A DNA stretch of 64,000 nucleotides, taken from Aureibaculum algae (GTDB lineage: Bacteria > Bacteroidota > Bacteroidia > Flavobacteriales > Flavobacteriaceae). Shown here in pieces: positions 49,898 through 60,448 of the stretch. The notes under the pieces are model-generated. The model did not search any database, was not told the DNA's origin, and worked only from the letters and a program-made list of their open reading frames with translations. The translations under genes were made by a program, and so were the position numbers. Location: positions 1,364,001-1,428,000 of the forward strand of contig NZ_CP040749.1 of assembly GCF_006065315.1 (NCBI RefSeq), written 5' to 3'. Position 1 is the first letter of the stretch; each line of letters begins with the position of its first letter.

Positions 49898-51919
49898 TTG
49901 AAACACTTCTATTTGTATATTCTCTTTTTTATTAGTTCTATGACAGTGCAGTCAATGACGCGAACTATTAATGCAAATGAAGATCTCGATGAGCAGATTG
50001 ATAGTATTGCCATTTGGATTGGTTATTCAAAGAATAATGACTACGAGTTAAAAAGAAGAATTCTTTACCTCAATAAGGCATATAAAAGCACATTACAAAT
50101 AAAAAATGATTCACTAAAAAACAAGTATTTATCAAAAATTTCACTTCGTTTTTCTAAGTTAAAAGATTCTAGCTCATTCAGAAATGTCAATAAAATTTCA
50201 GTACGGCTCTCAAAAAAATTAGGTGATTCGGTTACTTTAGCAAATAATTACTGGGATTTAGGAGCGTTTCTGTCGTCATATAAAGTGAATGATAGTGCAT
50301 ATTACTATTATTATCATTCACAAAAAATGTTTAAAGAAGCAGGTGATAATTATTCTTCAGGAAGAATGTTGTTGAACATGGCAATTATTCAATCTGAAAA
50401 TCGAGATTACACAGGTAGTGAAGTAACAACTATAAGAGCTCTTGAATTATTAGAACCACTTGGAAAGAATAAACAATTGTATAGTTGTTATAACAATTTA
50501 GGTGTTGTTTTTAATGAATTACATGAATATGATAAAGCAATGTTGTACCACAATAAGGCCTTAGAATATCAAAGCCAAAATGATGAAGAAAGCATTGATC
50601 GAGAGAATACTTTAAATAATATTGGAGTTGTTTATGCTAACATTGAGCAATATGAAAAGGCGATAAATAATTATACTAAGGCATTAAGAACGAGGGGCTT
50701 AAAAAAATTAAAACCTCCACTGTATGCCAAGTTATTGGACAATTTAGCTTATAGTAAATTCAAGCTAAATGATACCGTTGGTGTTGTTAAATTATTTGAA
50801 GAATCTTTACACATAAGAGATAGTATTAATGATGTATGGGGTAAATCAATGAATTTACTGCACATGGCAGAATATTACGACACCTATAATGATACTATAA
50901 AAGCGTTTGAAGCTGTAAAAGAAGCTAAAGACTTAGCTGAAAAGTCTAAAAATTATAGAGATCTTTTAAAATGCTTAATACTGCTTTATAAATTAGATGC
51001 ACCTAATAAAGATCAATATACAACGCGTTACCTTGCATTAACAGAAACACTTCAAGAAGAAGAAAGGGCAATAAGGAATAAATTTGCTCGAATACAGTTT
51101 GAGACCGATCATTTTATAGAAGAAAATGAAACGTTATCGGAGCAAAATAGGGATATCTTAATTGTGGGTTCAATAGTTCTTGTTTTGGGCATGCTCATTT
51201 ATATAATTAGAGATCAACGTTTAAAAAATGTTAGATTAAAATTAGAAAAAGAACAGCAACTTGCTAATGAAGAAATTTATAATTTAATGTTGACCCAACA
51301 AAATAAAATAGATGAAGGAAAGCGAAATGAGAAAAAAAGAATGTCTGAAGAGTTACATGATGGCGTTTTGGGTAATCTTTATGGTATAAAAATGAATTTA
51401 GCGGTATTAAATGCTCAAAACAATGCAGATGCTGTAATAAAAAGAGAGACCTTTATTGAAGGGCTTTCTAAAGTAATTGATGAAATAAGAAATGTTTCAC
51501 ATGAGTTGCACTCCAATGCGATTGATGCCAATGTGGGATATGTTCAATTGATTGAAGACCTATTATCAGAAAAAAGTGCATTACACGGCTACAGTTTTGA
51601 ATTACTGGCAGATGATACTATAAAATGGACAGAGATAAAGGGAGATATAAAAATGAATATCTATCGTATAATTCAAGAATCTGTTCAGAATATTAATAAA
51701 TATGCCAAAGCCAACAACTTAAATGTATCTATAAATAGTGATGGTGATTTCATTTATTTATCAATTATGGATGACGGAATAGGTTTTAATACGAACACCA
51801 ATAAAGACGGTATAGGTATTAAAAATATAAGGTCAAGAGTGGAACGCCTTAATGGCGTTGTTGAATTTATTTCAGAACTAAAAAAAGGAACTACCATAAA
51901 TATTAAGATACCGTTTTAG
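49898..51919 (+). CDS. TPR sensor histidine kinase
   Basis: 673 residues with a TTG start, kept because it yields a signal peptide (MKHFYLYILFFISSMTVQS). A periplasmic TPR array follows (about 90-370, e.g. LYSCYNNLGVVFNELHEYDKA and NTLNNIGVVYANIEQYEKAI). One membrane helix (about 422-442, VGSIVLVLGMLIYII) leads to a HisKA_3 domain with the phospho-acceptor in EELHDGVLG, then HATPase boxes DDGIGFN and GIGIKNIRSR. The output partner is the response regulator 52 bp downstream. Confidence 0.85.
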   Translation: MKHFYLYILFFISSMTVQSMTRTINANEDLDEQIDSIAIWIGYSKNNDYELKRRILYLNKAYKSTLQIKNDSLKNKYLSKISLRFSKLKDSSSFRNVNKISVRLSKKLGDSVTLANNYWDLGAFLSSYKVNDSAYYYYYHSQKMFKEAGDNYSSGRMLLNMAIIQSENRDYTGSEVTTIRALELLEPLGKNKQLYSCYNNLGVVFNELHEYDKAMLYHNKALEYQSQNDEESIDRENTLNNIGVVYANIEQYEKAINNYTKALRTRGLKKLKPPLYAKLLDNLAYSKFKLNDTVGVVKLFEESLHIRDSINDVWGKSMNLLHMAEYYDTYNDTIKAFEAVKEAKDLAEKSKNYRDLLKCLILLYKLDAPNKDQYTTRYLALTETLQEEERAIRNKFARIQFETDHFIEENETLSEQNRDILIVGSIVLVLGMLIYIIRDQRLKNVRLKLEKEQQLANEEIYNLMLTQQNKIDEGKRNEKKRMSEELHDGVLGNLYGIKMNLAVLNAQNNADAVIKRETFIEGLSKVIDEIRNVSHELHSNAIDANVGYVQLIEDLLSEKSALHGYSFELLADDTIKWTEIKGDIKMNIYRIIQESVQNINKYAKANNLNVSINSDGDFIYLSIMDDGIGFNTNTNKDGIGIKNIRSRVERLNGVVEFISELKKGTTINIKIPF

Positions 51920-51971
51920 ATTATTTAATAAAAATTTACTAACTTGTAAAAAGTAACCCCTTATCGTTCCT

Positions 51972-52649
51972 GTGGAAAATTTATTAAATATATTAATAGT
52001 CGATGATAACCCTATGATCATAGAGGCGTATAAAAGTATGTTTAATTATGCCGATTTAGATTGTTGTAGCCTAAATATAGATGTTGCTTGTGATTGTGAA
52101 GAAGCCATTTCAAAAATGAAGTTAGCTCAAACTAAAGTTCCTTATGATTGTTTTTATTTTGACATGAATTTACCGCAATCGCTAGATGGAAACTTTAAAT
52201 CTGGTGAAGATTTAGCTTTATATGCTAAAAAATACTTTCCAAAAGCAAAAGTGGCCATATTAACGTTGAATAATGACAGTCTTAGCATTCATAATATCTT
52301 AACTAAAATTAAGCCTGACGGATTATTGATAAAAAACGATAGTAACCCTACAGAGTTTATTGCTGGTTTTAAAACGATTATGCGTAACCCTCCATTTTAT
52401 AGTACTTCTGTAATAAAATTTTTAAGTAATATTAGTCTCCGTAAAGAAAGTGATCAATTTGATGATAATGATATTAAAATTTTAATGCATTTAGAACGGG
52501 GGATTAAAACCAAAGATTTAGATCAATATATTAACTTATCATTAAGTTCAATTGAAAAGAAAAAAAGTCAATTGAAAAAATCACTTAATCTAAAAAGAGC
52601 AAATGATGAAGACTTGGTGCGTATTGCTAAAGAAAAAGGTCTTATATAA
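51972..52649 (+). CDS. Response regulator with C-terminal helix-turn-helix
   Basis: 225 residues, GTG start. The receiver domain has VDDNPMIIEAYKSM and the phospho-acceptor in CFYFDMNLP, then LTLNNDS and LIKND. The C-terminal LuxR-like helix-turn-helix is diverged (LERGIKTKDLDQYINLSLSSIEKKK). It is paired with the TPR kinase. Confidence 0.8.
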   Translation: MENLLNILIVDDNPMIIEAYKSMFNYADLDCCSLNIDVACDCEEAISKMKLAQTKVPYDCFYFDMNLPQSLDGNFKSGEDLALYAKKYFPKAKVAILTLNNDSLSIHNILTKIKPDGLLIKNDSNPTEFIAGFKTIMRNPPFYSTSVIKFLSNISLRKESDQFDDNDIKILMHLERGIKTKDLDQYINLSLSSIEKKKSQLKKSLNLKRANDEDLVRIAKEKGLI

Positions 52650-52699
52650 TTAGTCTTTTATGCATAATAGCCTATTTTTGCAAAAAATAATAAAGCTAC

Positions 52700-54013
52700 A
52701 TGCGAACAAAATCTACAAAACAAAATAAGATTAATGTTGTTACTCTAGGATGTTCTAAGAATGTTTATGATTCTGAAGTGCTAATGGGGCAGCTACAAGC
52801 CAATGGTAAAGAGGTTGTACATGAAGATGAGAATGACGATGGTAATATTGTAGTAATAAATACTTGTGGATTTATTGGTAAAGCCAAAGAAGAATCTATC
52901 AATACCATTTTACATTATGCTCACAAGAAGGAAAAAGGTGAGGTTGACAAAGTTTTTGTTACAGGCTGTTTAAGTGAACGTTACAAACCAGATTTAGAAA
53001 AAGAAATACCCGATGTTGATGCTTATTTTGGTACACATGATTTACCTAATTTATTAAAAGTTTTAGAAGCAGATTATAAGCATGAGTTATTAGGTGAACG
53101 CGTAACAACGACTCCAAAGCATTATGCGTACTTAAAAATTGCAGAAGGTTGTGATAGACCTTGTTCGTTTTGTGCTATTCCATTAATGAGGGGTAAGCAT
53201 GTTTCTACACCTATTGAAAATTTGGTGAAAGAAGCTCAGAATTTAGCAGAAAAAGGAATCAAAGAGTTGATTTTAATTGCTCAAGATTTAACGTATTACG
53301 GACTAGATATTTATAAAAAAAGAGCCTTGGCTGATCTATTAAAAGAATTAGCAAAAGTAGAAGGAATAGAGTGGATTAGATTACACTATGCTTTTCCTAC
53401 AGGTTTTCCTTTAGATGTACTTGAGGTAATGAAAAATGAGCCTAAAGTGTGTAATTATTTGGACATTCCATTACAACACATTAATACGGAAATCTTAAAA
53501 TCCATGCGAAGAGGTACAACGCATGAAAAAACAGTAAATCTTATTACAAAGTTTAGAGCAGCCGTTCCTGATATGGCCATTAGAACAACACTAATTGTAG
53601 GTTATCCAGGAGAAACTGATGAAATTTTTGAAGAGTTAAAGAAGTGGGTAATAGATACTCGCTTTGATAGACTTGGGGCTTTTGCCTATTCACATGAAGA
53701 AAATACACATGCAGCAACTTTAGAAGATGATGTTCCTGAAGAGGTAAAAGAGCAGCGTGTTGCAGAAATTATGGAAATTCAAAGTCAAATTTCTTTTGAG
53801 TTAAATCAAGAGAAAGTGGGTAAAATTTTTAAATGTCTTTTCGATAGAAAAGAAGGGAATTACTTTTTTGGAAGAACGGAGTTTGATTCGCCAGATGTTG
53901 ATAATGACGTAATAATTGATGCCACAAAACATTACGTACAATTAGGACAGTTTGTAAATGTAAAAATTAATTCTGCAGGTGATTTTGACCTTAATGGAGA
54001 ACCTGTTACTTAA
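52700..54013 (+). CDS. rimO: RimO, ribosomal protein S12 methylthiotransferase
   Basis: 437 residues: N-terminal UPF0004 domain with Cys18, Cys56 and Cys90 for one iron-sulfur cluster; radical-SAM CxxxCxxC at Cys151, Cys155, Cys158 (CDRPCSFC); C-terminal TRAM domain. It adds a methylthio group to Asp of ribosomal protein S12. TATTTTTG at 52673-52680 fits a promoter -7 element. Confidence 0.95.
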   Translation: MRTKSTKQNKINVVTLGCSKNVYDSEVLMGQLQANGKEVVHEDENDDGNIVVINTCGFIGKAKEESINTILHYAHKKEKGEVDKVFVTGCLSERYKPDLEKEIPDVDAYFGTHDLPNLLKVLEADYKHELLGERVTTTPKHYAYLKIAEGCDRPCSFCAIPLMRGKHVSTPIENLVKEAQNLAEKGIKELILIAQDLTYYGLDIYKKRALADLLKELAKVEGIEWIRLHYAFPTGFPLDVLEVMKNEPKVCNYLDIPLQHINTEILKSMRRGTTHEKTVNLITKFRAAVPDMAIRTTLIVGYPGETDEIFEELKKWVIDTRFDRLGAFAYSHEENTHAATLEDDVPEEVKEQRVAEIMEIQSQISFELNQEKVGKIFKCLFDRKEGNYFFGRTEFDSPDVDNDVIIDATKHYVQLGQFVNVKINSAGDFDLNGEPVT

Positions 54014-54147
54014 ACAATATTTATATTTTATGAATACGGATTGCTCAACTTATTTCAAGGAGAGGTACTTGTAACACGAAGGGATAATTTTTTTAAATAG
54101 TATTTCAATAATTACGCAATCTTTTAATTTTTCCCTATTTTTATCAC

Positions 54148-55752
54148 ATGATTGAAGAAGACTGTTTAACTACAATTCCTTTTGCCCAAACGGGCTATTT
54201 CTCCGATATTATTTGCGACTATCTTGCTCAAGATGACAAGATTAAATCATTTTATTCAAATTTCTCAACCATTGATGGGTTTAAGAAACAAATAGAATTA
54301 AAAAGATTATCTTTTAAATTAAAGTCGCGATCTACCTTGGTCAATTCTTTAGAAAAGCAATATCAAAAAATAGAAATTTCTAGCACAACAAAAAGGAATA
54401 TTGAACTTCTAAAGAAGGAAAATACGTTTACAATTACAACAGGTCATCAGCTCAATTTATTTACAGGGCCACTTTATTTTTTGTATAAAATTGTTTCTAC
54501 AATTAATTTGTGCAAGCAATTAAAAAGAGAATTTCCTGATGATAATTTTGTCCCCATTTACTGGATGGCAACGGAGGATCATGATTTTGACGAAATCAAT
54601 TATTTTAATTTTAAGGGTCAAAAAATAAGCTGGAATAGGGATAGTAAAAGTGGAGTAGGACGTTTACCTACCGATGGTTTAGAAAACGTTGCTGCTATTT
54701 TTGAAAAAGCTTTAGATGGCTCTAAAAATGCCAAGTATTTAATTCACCTATTTAAAGAAGCGTATGTAAATCATGATAATCTTACTGACGCTACAAGATA
54801 TTTAACAAATGAATTGTTTAGCCAATATGGCTTAGTAATTATAGACGGTGATGATACAAACTTAAAAGAGTTATTCAAACCGTTTGTTGAGGACGAATTG
54901 TTGAATCAAACTAGTTTTAAACAGGTCTCTAAAACAATTGAAAAATTAGAAAAAAATTATGGTATTCAGGTAAATCCACGTGAAATTAACTTGTTTTACT
55001 TAACTGATGCCATTCGAGAACGAATTGTTTTTGAGCATGGAATTTATAAGGTAGTTGATACTGATATTTCTTGGAGTAAAGAAGACATTCTTAAAGAAGT
55101 TAATGCATTTCCTGAAAGATTCAGCCCTAATGTAATTATGCGTCCATTATATCAAGAAATTATCTTGCCTAATTTATGCTATATCGGAGGTGGTGGAGAA
55201 CTGGCCTATTGGTTAGAACTTAAAGATTATTTTGAGGCCGTTAAAATTCCATTTCCAATATTACTATTGAGAAATTCAGCCTTAATTATTTCAGAGAAAC
55301 AATCTAATAAGGCTGAGAAGTTAAACATAACAATTGACGAGTTGTTCTTAGATCAACACCAGTTAGTTAATAAGAAAATAAAAGAAATTTCTAAAATTGA
55401 AATTGATTTTTCAAAGCAACGCAATAGTTTAGAAAAGCAGTTTAATGATTTAGAGGAGTTGGCCACTAAAACAGATAAGTCATTTATTGGGGCGGTTAAA
55501 GCTCAAAAAGTAAAGCAGTTAAAAGGTTTAAATACCTTAGAAAAAAGACTGCTAAGTGCTCAAAAAAGAAAATTAAAAGACGAGGTTGATCGAATAAAGC
55601 AGTTGCAGAATCAATTATTTCCAAATCAGAGTTTGGAAGAACGACAACGTAATTTTTCAGAAATGTACTTGTTATATGGAGACCGTTTAATTCCAACCTT
55701 GATGGCAATGCTAAATCCGTTGGAGGGTAAGTTCTCAGTTATACAGTTGTAA
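54148..55752 (+). CDS. bshC: BshC, bacillithiol synthesis cysteine-adding enzyme
   Basis: 534 residues, full length. Family motifs TTGHQLNLFTGPLYFLYKI, PIYWMATEDHDFDEI and NLCYIGGGGELAYWLELKD are present; a long coiled coil (about 410-500) precedes the C-terminus. It adds cysteine to glucosamine-malate in the last step of bacillithiol synthesis. Confidence 0.95.
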   Translation: MIEEDCLTTIPFAQTGYFSDIICDYLAQDDKIKSFYSNFSTIDGFKKQIELKRLSFKLKSRSTLVNSLEKQYQKIEISSTTKRNIELLKKENTFTITTGHQLNLFTGPLYFLYKIVSTINLCKQLKREFPDDNFVPIYWMATEDHDFDEINYFNFKGQKISWNRDSKSGVGRLPTDGLENVAAIFEKALDGSKNAKYLIHLFKEAYVNHDNLTDATRYLTNELFSQYGLVIIDGDDTNLKELFKPFVEDELLNQTSFKQVSKTIEKLEKNYGIQVNPREINLFYLTDAIRERIVFEHGIYKVVDTDISWSKEDILKEVNAFPERFSPNVIMRPLYQEIILPNLCYIGGGGELAYWLELKDYFEAVKIPFPILLLRNSALIISEKQSNKAEKLNITIDELFLDQHQLVNKKIKEISKIEIDFSKQRNSLEKQFNDLEELATKTDKSFIGAVKAQKVKQLKGLNTLEKRLLSAQKRKLKDEVDRIKQLQNQLFPNQSLEERQRNFSEMYLLYGDRLIPTLMAMLNPLEGKFSVIQL

Positions 55753-55823
55753 TAGTATCAAGTGAGTATCTCTAGGTGGTTTTTCTTGAAATGAAAGATG
55801 TTATGGCCTAAATTTTAAGCAAA

Positions 55824-55860
55824 AAAAATCCCTATAAAATTTATTTTATAGGGATTTTTT
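55824..55860. terminator. Bidirectional terminator between bshC and susD
   Basis: AAAAATCCCTATAAAA pairs perfectly with TTTTATAGGGATTTTT (loop of about four bases), flanked by A and T runs. Confidence 0.8.
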
Positions 55861-55872
55861 AATGGACTGATA

Positions 55873-57228
55873 TTAGTAACCTGGATTTTGCTCCAAATTT
55901 GTGTTGGCATCAGTTTCTCTAAGTGGTATGGGTAATACCAATTGATTAGCGTCATAAGATATAGTTCCAATGTTATTACCTAGGCGTTTTGCATCAAATA
56001 GTGCAAAACCCTCAAAGGATAATTCTCTTTTTCGTTCCATTAAAATAATATCTAAATCTACAGAGTTAAAAGTAGATGCAGTAGATCTGTTTCTTAATAT
56101 ATTAATATCATTTACTGGAGTATCTCCAACAGTGGTTGTTAACCTGAAGTTGCTCTCTGCTCTTATTAAATACATTTCTGCAAGGCGTATAAAAGGGATA
56201 TTACCAAATTGGTATTGCCATTTTGTAGTACACCAATATTTGGCTTCATAGAAGAAATTAGCTCTTTGGTCATTGGAGTCATCATAGATTTCATAATGTT
56301 GATCCTCTACATCAATATCAGGGTTTCCCGATCGACCTCCAAAATCGCTTCCTGCAAAGAAAAGATTTAAATAATTAGAACTGGCATCTTGGCTAGTTAC
56401 TTGCCAAGCAAGCAGATCTTCTTCAGAATTTTCATCATTATTAAAAGCACCACTAAAAGAGTTGGTTAGTGAAGCACCACTATTAGTAATGACTTCATTT
56501 GCCATATCTCTAGCATTCGTATAGTCTCCCATTTGTAAATATACTCTTGCAAGTAGTGCAGCAGCACTGTATTTTGTTGCGTATACACCATTTGAAGATG
56601 GTAATAAATCATACGCATCTGTTAAGTCTGCTATTACTTGTGTATACACCTCTTCAAGAGTGTTTCTAGTTGGGTAATCTATATTTTTTGGATCTAGTAC
56701 AGCTGTAAAAACTAAAGGTACTCCTAATTGGGTGTTTTGGATACCATTTGTGTAAGGTTTGGAGAACAGTCTAGCCAAATCGAAATACACCATTGCTCTT
56801 AAAAATTTTGCCTCAGCTTCTGCAGTTTGTTTTTCATCTTCGTCTGCATAAACACTAGAATTACCCAGTATAATATTGGCTTGGTTTATAATGTCATAGC
56901 CATTCATCCAAATGCTTTCTACAAATCCATTATCTGATAACATTGCCTTTTCTATAAATTCTCCCGGATCTACATAAGTTCCGTTCCACCAAAGGTCACC
57001 ATCATCGGCAATTAGTTCAGACGCTATAGCTATACTACCGCCATAGCTAGAACTTGAGCGAGCGTCGTTATAAGCGTTATTTAAAACCTTAGATAGATTT
57101 TCAGAGTTACTAATAACTACCTCAGTTGATAGGTATTGTTCAGGTTCAATATTTAGGTTATCATTACAGCTTATCAAAGAAATGGTAAGCAGTAGTATTC
57201 CGATTTTTATATTTATAAATTTTTTCAT
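55873..57228 (-). CDS. SusD/RagB-type outer-membrane lipoprotein
   Basis: 451 residues with lipobox Cys21 (TISLISC), then NIEPEQYLS. SusD signatures LRAMVYFDLARLF, YAAALLARVYLQMGDY-like, IPFIRLAEMYLIRAES and ERKRELSFEGFALFDAKRLG are visible. It caps the SusC porin at 57241 and captures a ligand, likely a glycan or peptide. It follows susC by 12 bp. Confidence 0.9.
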   Translation of the reverse strand: MKKFINIKIGILLLTISLISCNDNLNIEPEQYLSTEVVISNSENLSKVLNNAYNDARSSSSYGGSIAIASELIADDGDLWWNGTYVDPGEFIEKAMLSDNGFVESIWMNGYDIINQANIILGNSSVYADEDEKQTAEAEAKFLRAMVYFDLARLFSKPYTNGIQNTQLGVPLVFTAVLDPKNIDYPTRNTLEEVYTQVIADLTDAYDLLPSSNGVYATKYSAAALLARVYLQMGDYTNARDMANEVITNSGASLTNSFSGAFNNDENSEEDLLAWQVTSQDASSNYLNLFFAGSDFGGRSGNPDIDVEDQHYEIYDDSNDQRANFFYEAKYWCTTKWQYQFGNIPFIRLAEMYLIRAESNFRLTTTVGDTPVNDINILRNRSTASTFNSVDLDIILMERKRELSFEGFALFDAKRLGNNIGTISYDANQLVLPIPLRETDANTNLEQNPGY

Positions 57229-57240
57229 GGTCTCTTTTTT

Positions 57241-60200
57241 TTATAGGTCTATATTTAATCCAAGAGTAAACGTTTTTGCTGGTGGTGCAGAATAAAATGC
57301 AATACCTTTTTGGATACTTGAATTACCATAATTATCATAAGTAGATTCAGGGTCATAACCAGTATAATCTGTGAAAGTTAACAAATTAACACCTGTGAAA
57401 TATATTCTCAATCTATCTACAGAAAATTTTTGAGTAACATTTCTAGGTATAGTGTAACCCAGTGATAGATTTCGTAATCTTATAAAATCAGATTTTTCTA
57501 AATACCGTGTTGAAGCTTGTTGTCCATTTGTACTGTACATTCTTGCTTGTGGAACATCGGTAATGTCACCAGGGTTTTGCCATCTGTTCATTTGATCAAC
57601 GGTTTGATTGTCTTCATACCTAGCATTACCAGATTGAAACTTACCACCTTCGTTATAGATTGAAGCACCCCATTCGCCTTGAAATGTAAAAGAAAAATCA
57701 AAATTTCGGTACGATAAGTTATTGGTAAATCCGGCCATTAGTGTTGGGTATGGATTTCCAGTTACAATTCTTTCAGCATCACTATAAACATTTGTTTTGG
57801 TTTTGTCTAAAGTCCCATCTGCATTTGTTGTATTTGTGTAGAAAAGAGCATCGCCATTATCAGGATCAACACCGGCATATTCAACTAAATAAAAAGAAGA
57901 TATGGTTTCACCTTCTCTAACTAGATTACGTTCTGCTACAATATCTCCATTTGGTAATTTTGTTACTTCATTTTTTAAAGTAGAGAGGTTTAATGAAGAA
58001 TTCCATGTGAAATTAGAAGTTGTGACGTTGGTAGTATTTAAAACAAACTCAAATCCACTATTCTGCATCGATCCTACATTTCGAGTAATTGAGCTCCAGC
58101 CAGAAGTTCCTGGTACGGGTTCATTTAATAATAGATCATTAGTAGTTTTAACATAGTAATCAACTTCACCCGTTATTTTATTATTTAAAAATCCAAAATC
58201 TATACCTACATCTACTTGGGTTGTACGCTCCCATTTTAAATCGCTATTTGCTAATTGAGAAGGAGATAAGGAAGACGTTTTATTATAAGCATTTCCACTA
58301 TATAGACCTAAACTAGCAAAGTTTCCAATACCAGCATTACCTGTAATTCCATAACTTCCTCTTAATTTTAAAGATGATACAGTATTAGAGTTTTTTAGAA
58401 AATCTTCTTCTGATAGTATCCAACCTACGGAAGCTGCAGGGAAAATTCCATAACGGTTGTCAGCACCAAATCGAGAAGATCCATCGTATCTAATACTTCC
58501 TTTTAAAAGATATTTGTCGTAGAGTGAAAATGTAGCTCTACTAAAATAGGATAGAAAGTTATATTTAGTTCTGCTTGAAGATCCAGCGGTGATTTCTGAA
58601 GCACTCTCAACGGTTTGTAGTTCGTCAGAAGGAAAACCAGTTCCAGCAACATATTGCCTTTTTCTAGAACTCTCTTCGAAACTCATTCCAGCTACAACTT
58701 CTAAATTACTAGTGTTAAAAGACTTTTGATAAGTAAAGTAATTGTTAATGTTGTATTTGTCTGATTGTATTGAGGTAGCGTCGGCATATCCATTTGTAGA
58801 AGCTGATTCAGTTAAACTACCTGCAAAATATTCATCCAATTGATTGTTGCTGTCATATCCTATTTCAGTTCTGAAACTTAAATCTGGAGTAAAATCATAT
58901 TGAGCAAAAGTATTCATAATTGCTCTTGTAATATTAACATCCCAACTACCATTATACTCTTGCATTAAAAAGTTATAATAAATTGTAGATTCATTATTAG
59001 GTGTAACCCCATCATCTAAATAAGCGGGGTTTAAGGGTGATTGAGCTATTGCTTGAAGAGGTGTAGAAAATGAATTGTCTGTACCTATTCTTGAAATTTG
59101 TGTTTTACTTAAGCTACTGTTTAGACCAATACGGAATTTATCAGAAACTTTATGATCTAAATTACCTCTATAAGAGTAACGTTCTAAACTATTACCACGA
59201 ACAATACCTTCAGTATTATTATAAGCACCAGATACATAAAAAACTGTTTTTTCATCACCACCTGAAATAGAAAATGAATGATCTTGTACTGATCCGTTTA
59301 CTAAGGCATAATCTGTCCAATCAGTATCAACTTCTCCAGTACGCCAATCTAATCCGTTAGCCATATCATCAAAATACCCTCCTGGTTCAGTGAGCCATAA
59401 ATCATCTGCACCGTAGCTATTTGCAGAAGCTTCCGTAAATAGCTCAATATATTGTTCTGCATTCAGAAATTTTACAGTATTTGTTGCTTCGCTCCAACCA
59501 TAAGAAGAATTTACTGAAATTTTGGTTTTACCAGATTTACCTTGTTTAGTGGTAATTAAAACAACTCCATTGGTACCGCGAGCACCATAAATTGCAGCAG
59601 ATGATGCATCTTTTAAGATTTGAATACTTTCAATATCGTTTGGATTCAAAGAAATTAATGGATTCATAGGAGCATCAGATACACTCTCGTCATCATTTAT
59701 CAGAGGCATACCATCAATAACATATAAGGGCTCTTGTGATGATGATATCGTCGAGACACCTCTAATTCTCATTTTAACACCACCTTCAACTTTACCATTT
59801 ATTTGTTGAATTTGTACGCCTGCCGCCTTTCCAGTTAATGCACCTTGCAAATTCGAAATGGGTATATTATTAAGATCTTTGGAGGTCAAAGAAGCTATGT
59901 TGTCCGTAACTGTTCGTTTAGATTGTTTTCCAAAACCAACGATTACCACTTCTTCCAATTGATTGTCCGAAATCATAGAAACATTTATTGTAGTCTTTTT
60001 ACCTACTGTTTGTTTGACGGTTTTTAAACCTAAAAACGAAAAAATCAAAACATTTTCAGGTTTAGCTTTAATAGAATAATTACCGTCAAAATCGGTTTCT
60101 GTTCCGGTTTGGGTATTTTCAATAATAATACTTACCCCTGGCAGAGGCATACCTTGTTCGTCGATAATTGTACCAGAAATTTCTTTTTCTTGTGCGAAAA

Positions 60201-60252
60201 TTATCGATGTAATAAAAAATAATCCGAAAAAAAAGTAACTTTTAATTTTCAT
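57241..60252 (-). CDS. SusC/RagA-type TonB-dependent transporter
   Basis: 1003 residues. Signal peptide, a carboxypeptidase-regulatory-like domain (about 22-105, EISGTIIDEQGMPLPGVSI), plug with the SusC motif NNIPISNLQGALTGKAAGVQI and IRGVSTISSSQEPLYVIDG, SAAIYGARGTNGVVLITTKQG, then a large barrel ending in LGLNIDL. It imports a large substrate with SusD at TonB expense. The nearby S9 peptidase hints at peptides rather than sugars, since no glycoside hydrolase is here. Confidence 0.92.
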   Translation of the reverse strand: MKIKSYFFFGLFFITSIIFAQEKEISGTIIDEQGMPLPGVSIIIENTQTGTETDFDGNYSIKAKPENVLIFSFLGLKTVKQTVGKKTTINVSMISDNQLEEVVIVGFGKQSKRTVTDNIASLTSKDLNNIPISNLQGALTGKAAGVQIQQINGKVEGGVKMRIRGVSTISSSQEPLYVIDGMPLINDDESVSDAPMNPLISLNPNDIESIQILKDASSAAIYGARGTNGVVLITTKQGKSGKTKISVNSSYGWSEATNTVKFLNAEQYIELFTEASANSYGADDLWLTEPGGYFDDMANGLDWRTGEVDTDWTDYALVNGSVQDHSFSISGGDEKTVFYVSGAYNNTEGIVRGNSLERYSYRGNLDHKVSDKFRIGLNSSLSKTQISRIGTDNSFSTPLQAIAQSPLNPAYLDDGVTPNNESTIYYNFLMQEYNGSWDVNITRAIMNTFAQYDFTPDLSFRTEIGYDSNNQLDEYFAGSLTESASTNGYADATSIQSDKYNINNYFTYQKSFNTSNLEVVAGMSFEESSRKRQYVAGTGFPSDELQTVESASEITAGSSSRTKYNFLSYFSRATFSLYDKYLLKGSIRYDGSSRFGADNRYGIFPAASVGWILSEEDFLKNSNTVSSLKLRGSYGITGNAGIGNFASLGLYSGNAYNKTSSLSPSQLANSDLKWERTTQVDVGIDFGFLNNKITGEVDYYVKTTNDLLLNEPVPGTSGWSSITRNVGSMQNSGFEFVLNTTNVTTSNFTWNSSLNLSTLKNEVTKLPNGDIVAERNLVREGETISSFYLVEYAGVDPDNGDALFYTNTTNADGTLDKTKTNVYSDAERIVTGNPYPTLMAGFTNNLSYRNFDFSFTFQGEWGASIYNEGGKFQSGNARYEDNQTVDQMNRWQNPGDITDVPQARMYSTNGQQASTRYLEKSDFIRLRNLSLGYTIPRNVTQKFSVDRLRIYFTGVNLLTFTDYTGYDPESTYDNYGNSSIQKGIAFYSAPPAKTFTLGLNIDL

Positions 60253-60448
60253 ACATCTGAGTTTAAATTAAATTAATTTTCCTAATTTATGTAAATTAGG
60301 CTTTGTTTTTGTTATTTAAAGGGGGGTGAGTAGTGAATTCGTTATTGTCACTCCGTTGCCCCTGCAATTTTAATGGTACACATATAAAAGTAAATAGAAA
60401 TACATGTAAAAGTAAATAAAAAATATTTTTTTAAGATATGACGTAAAC
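60253..60448. other. Intergenic, promoter space of susC
   Basis: AT-rich region between susC start and the S9 peptidase stop with a G-run (GGGGGG, around 60320). No gene seen. Confidence 0.3.
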
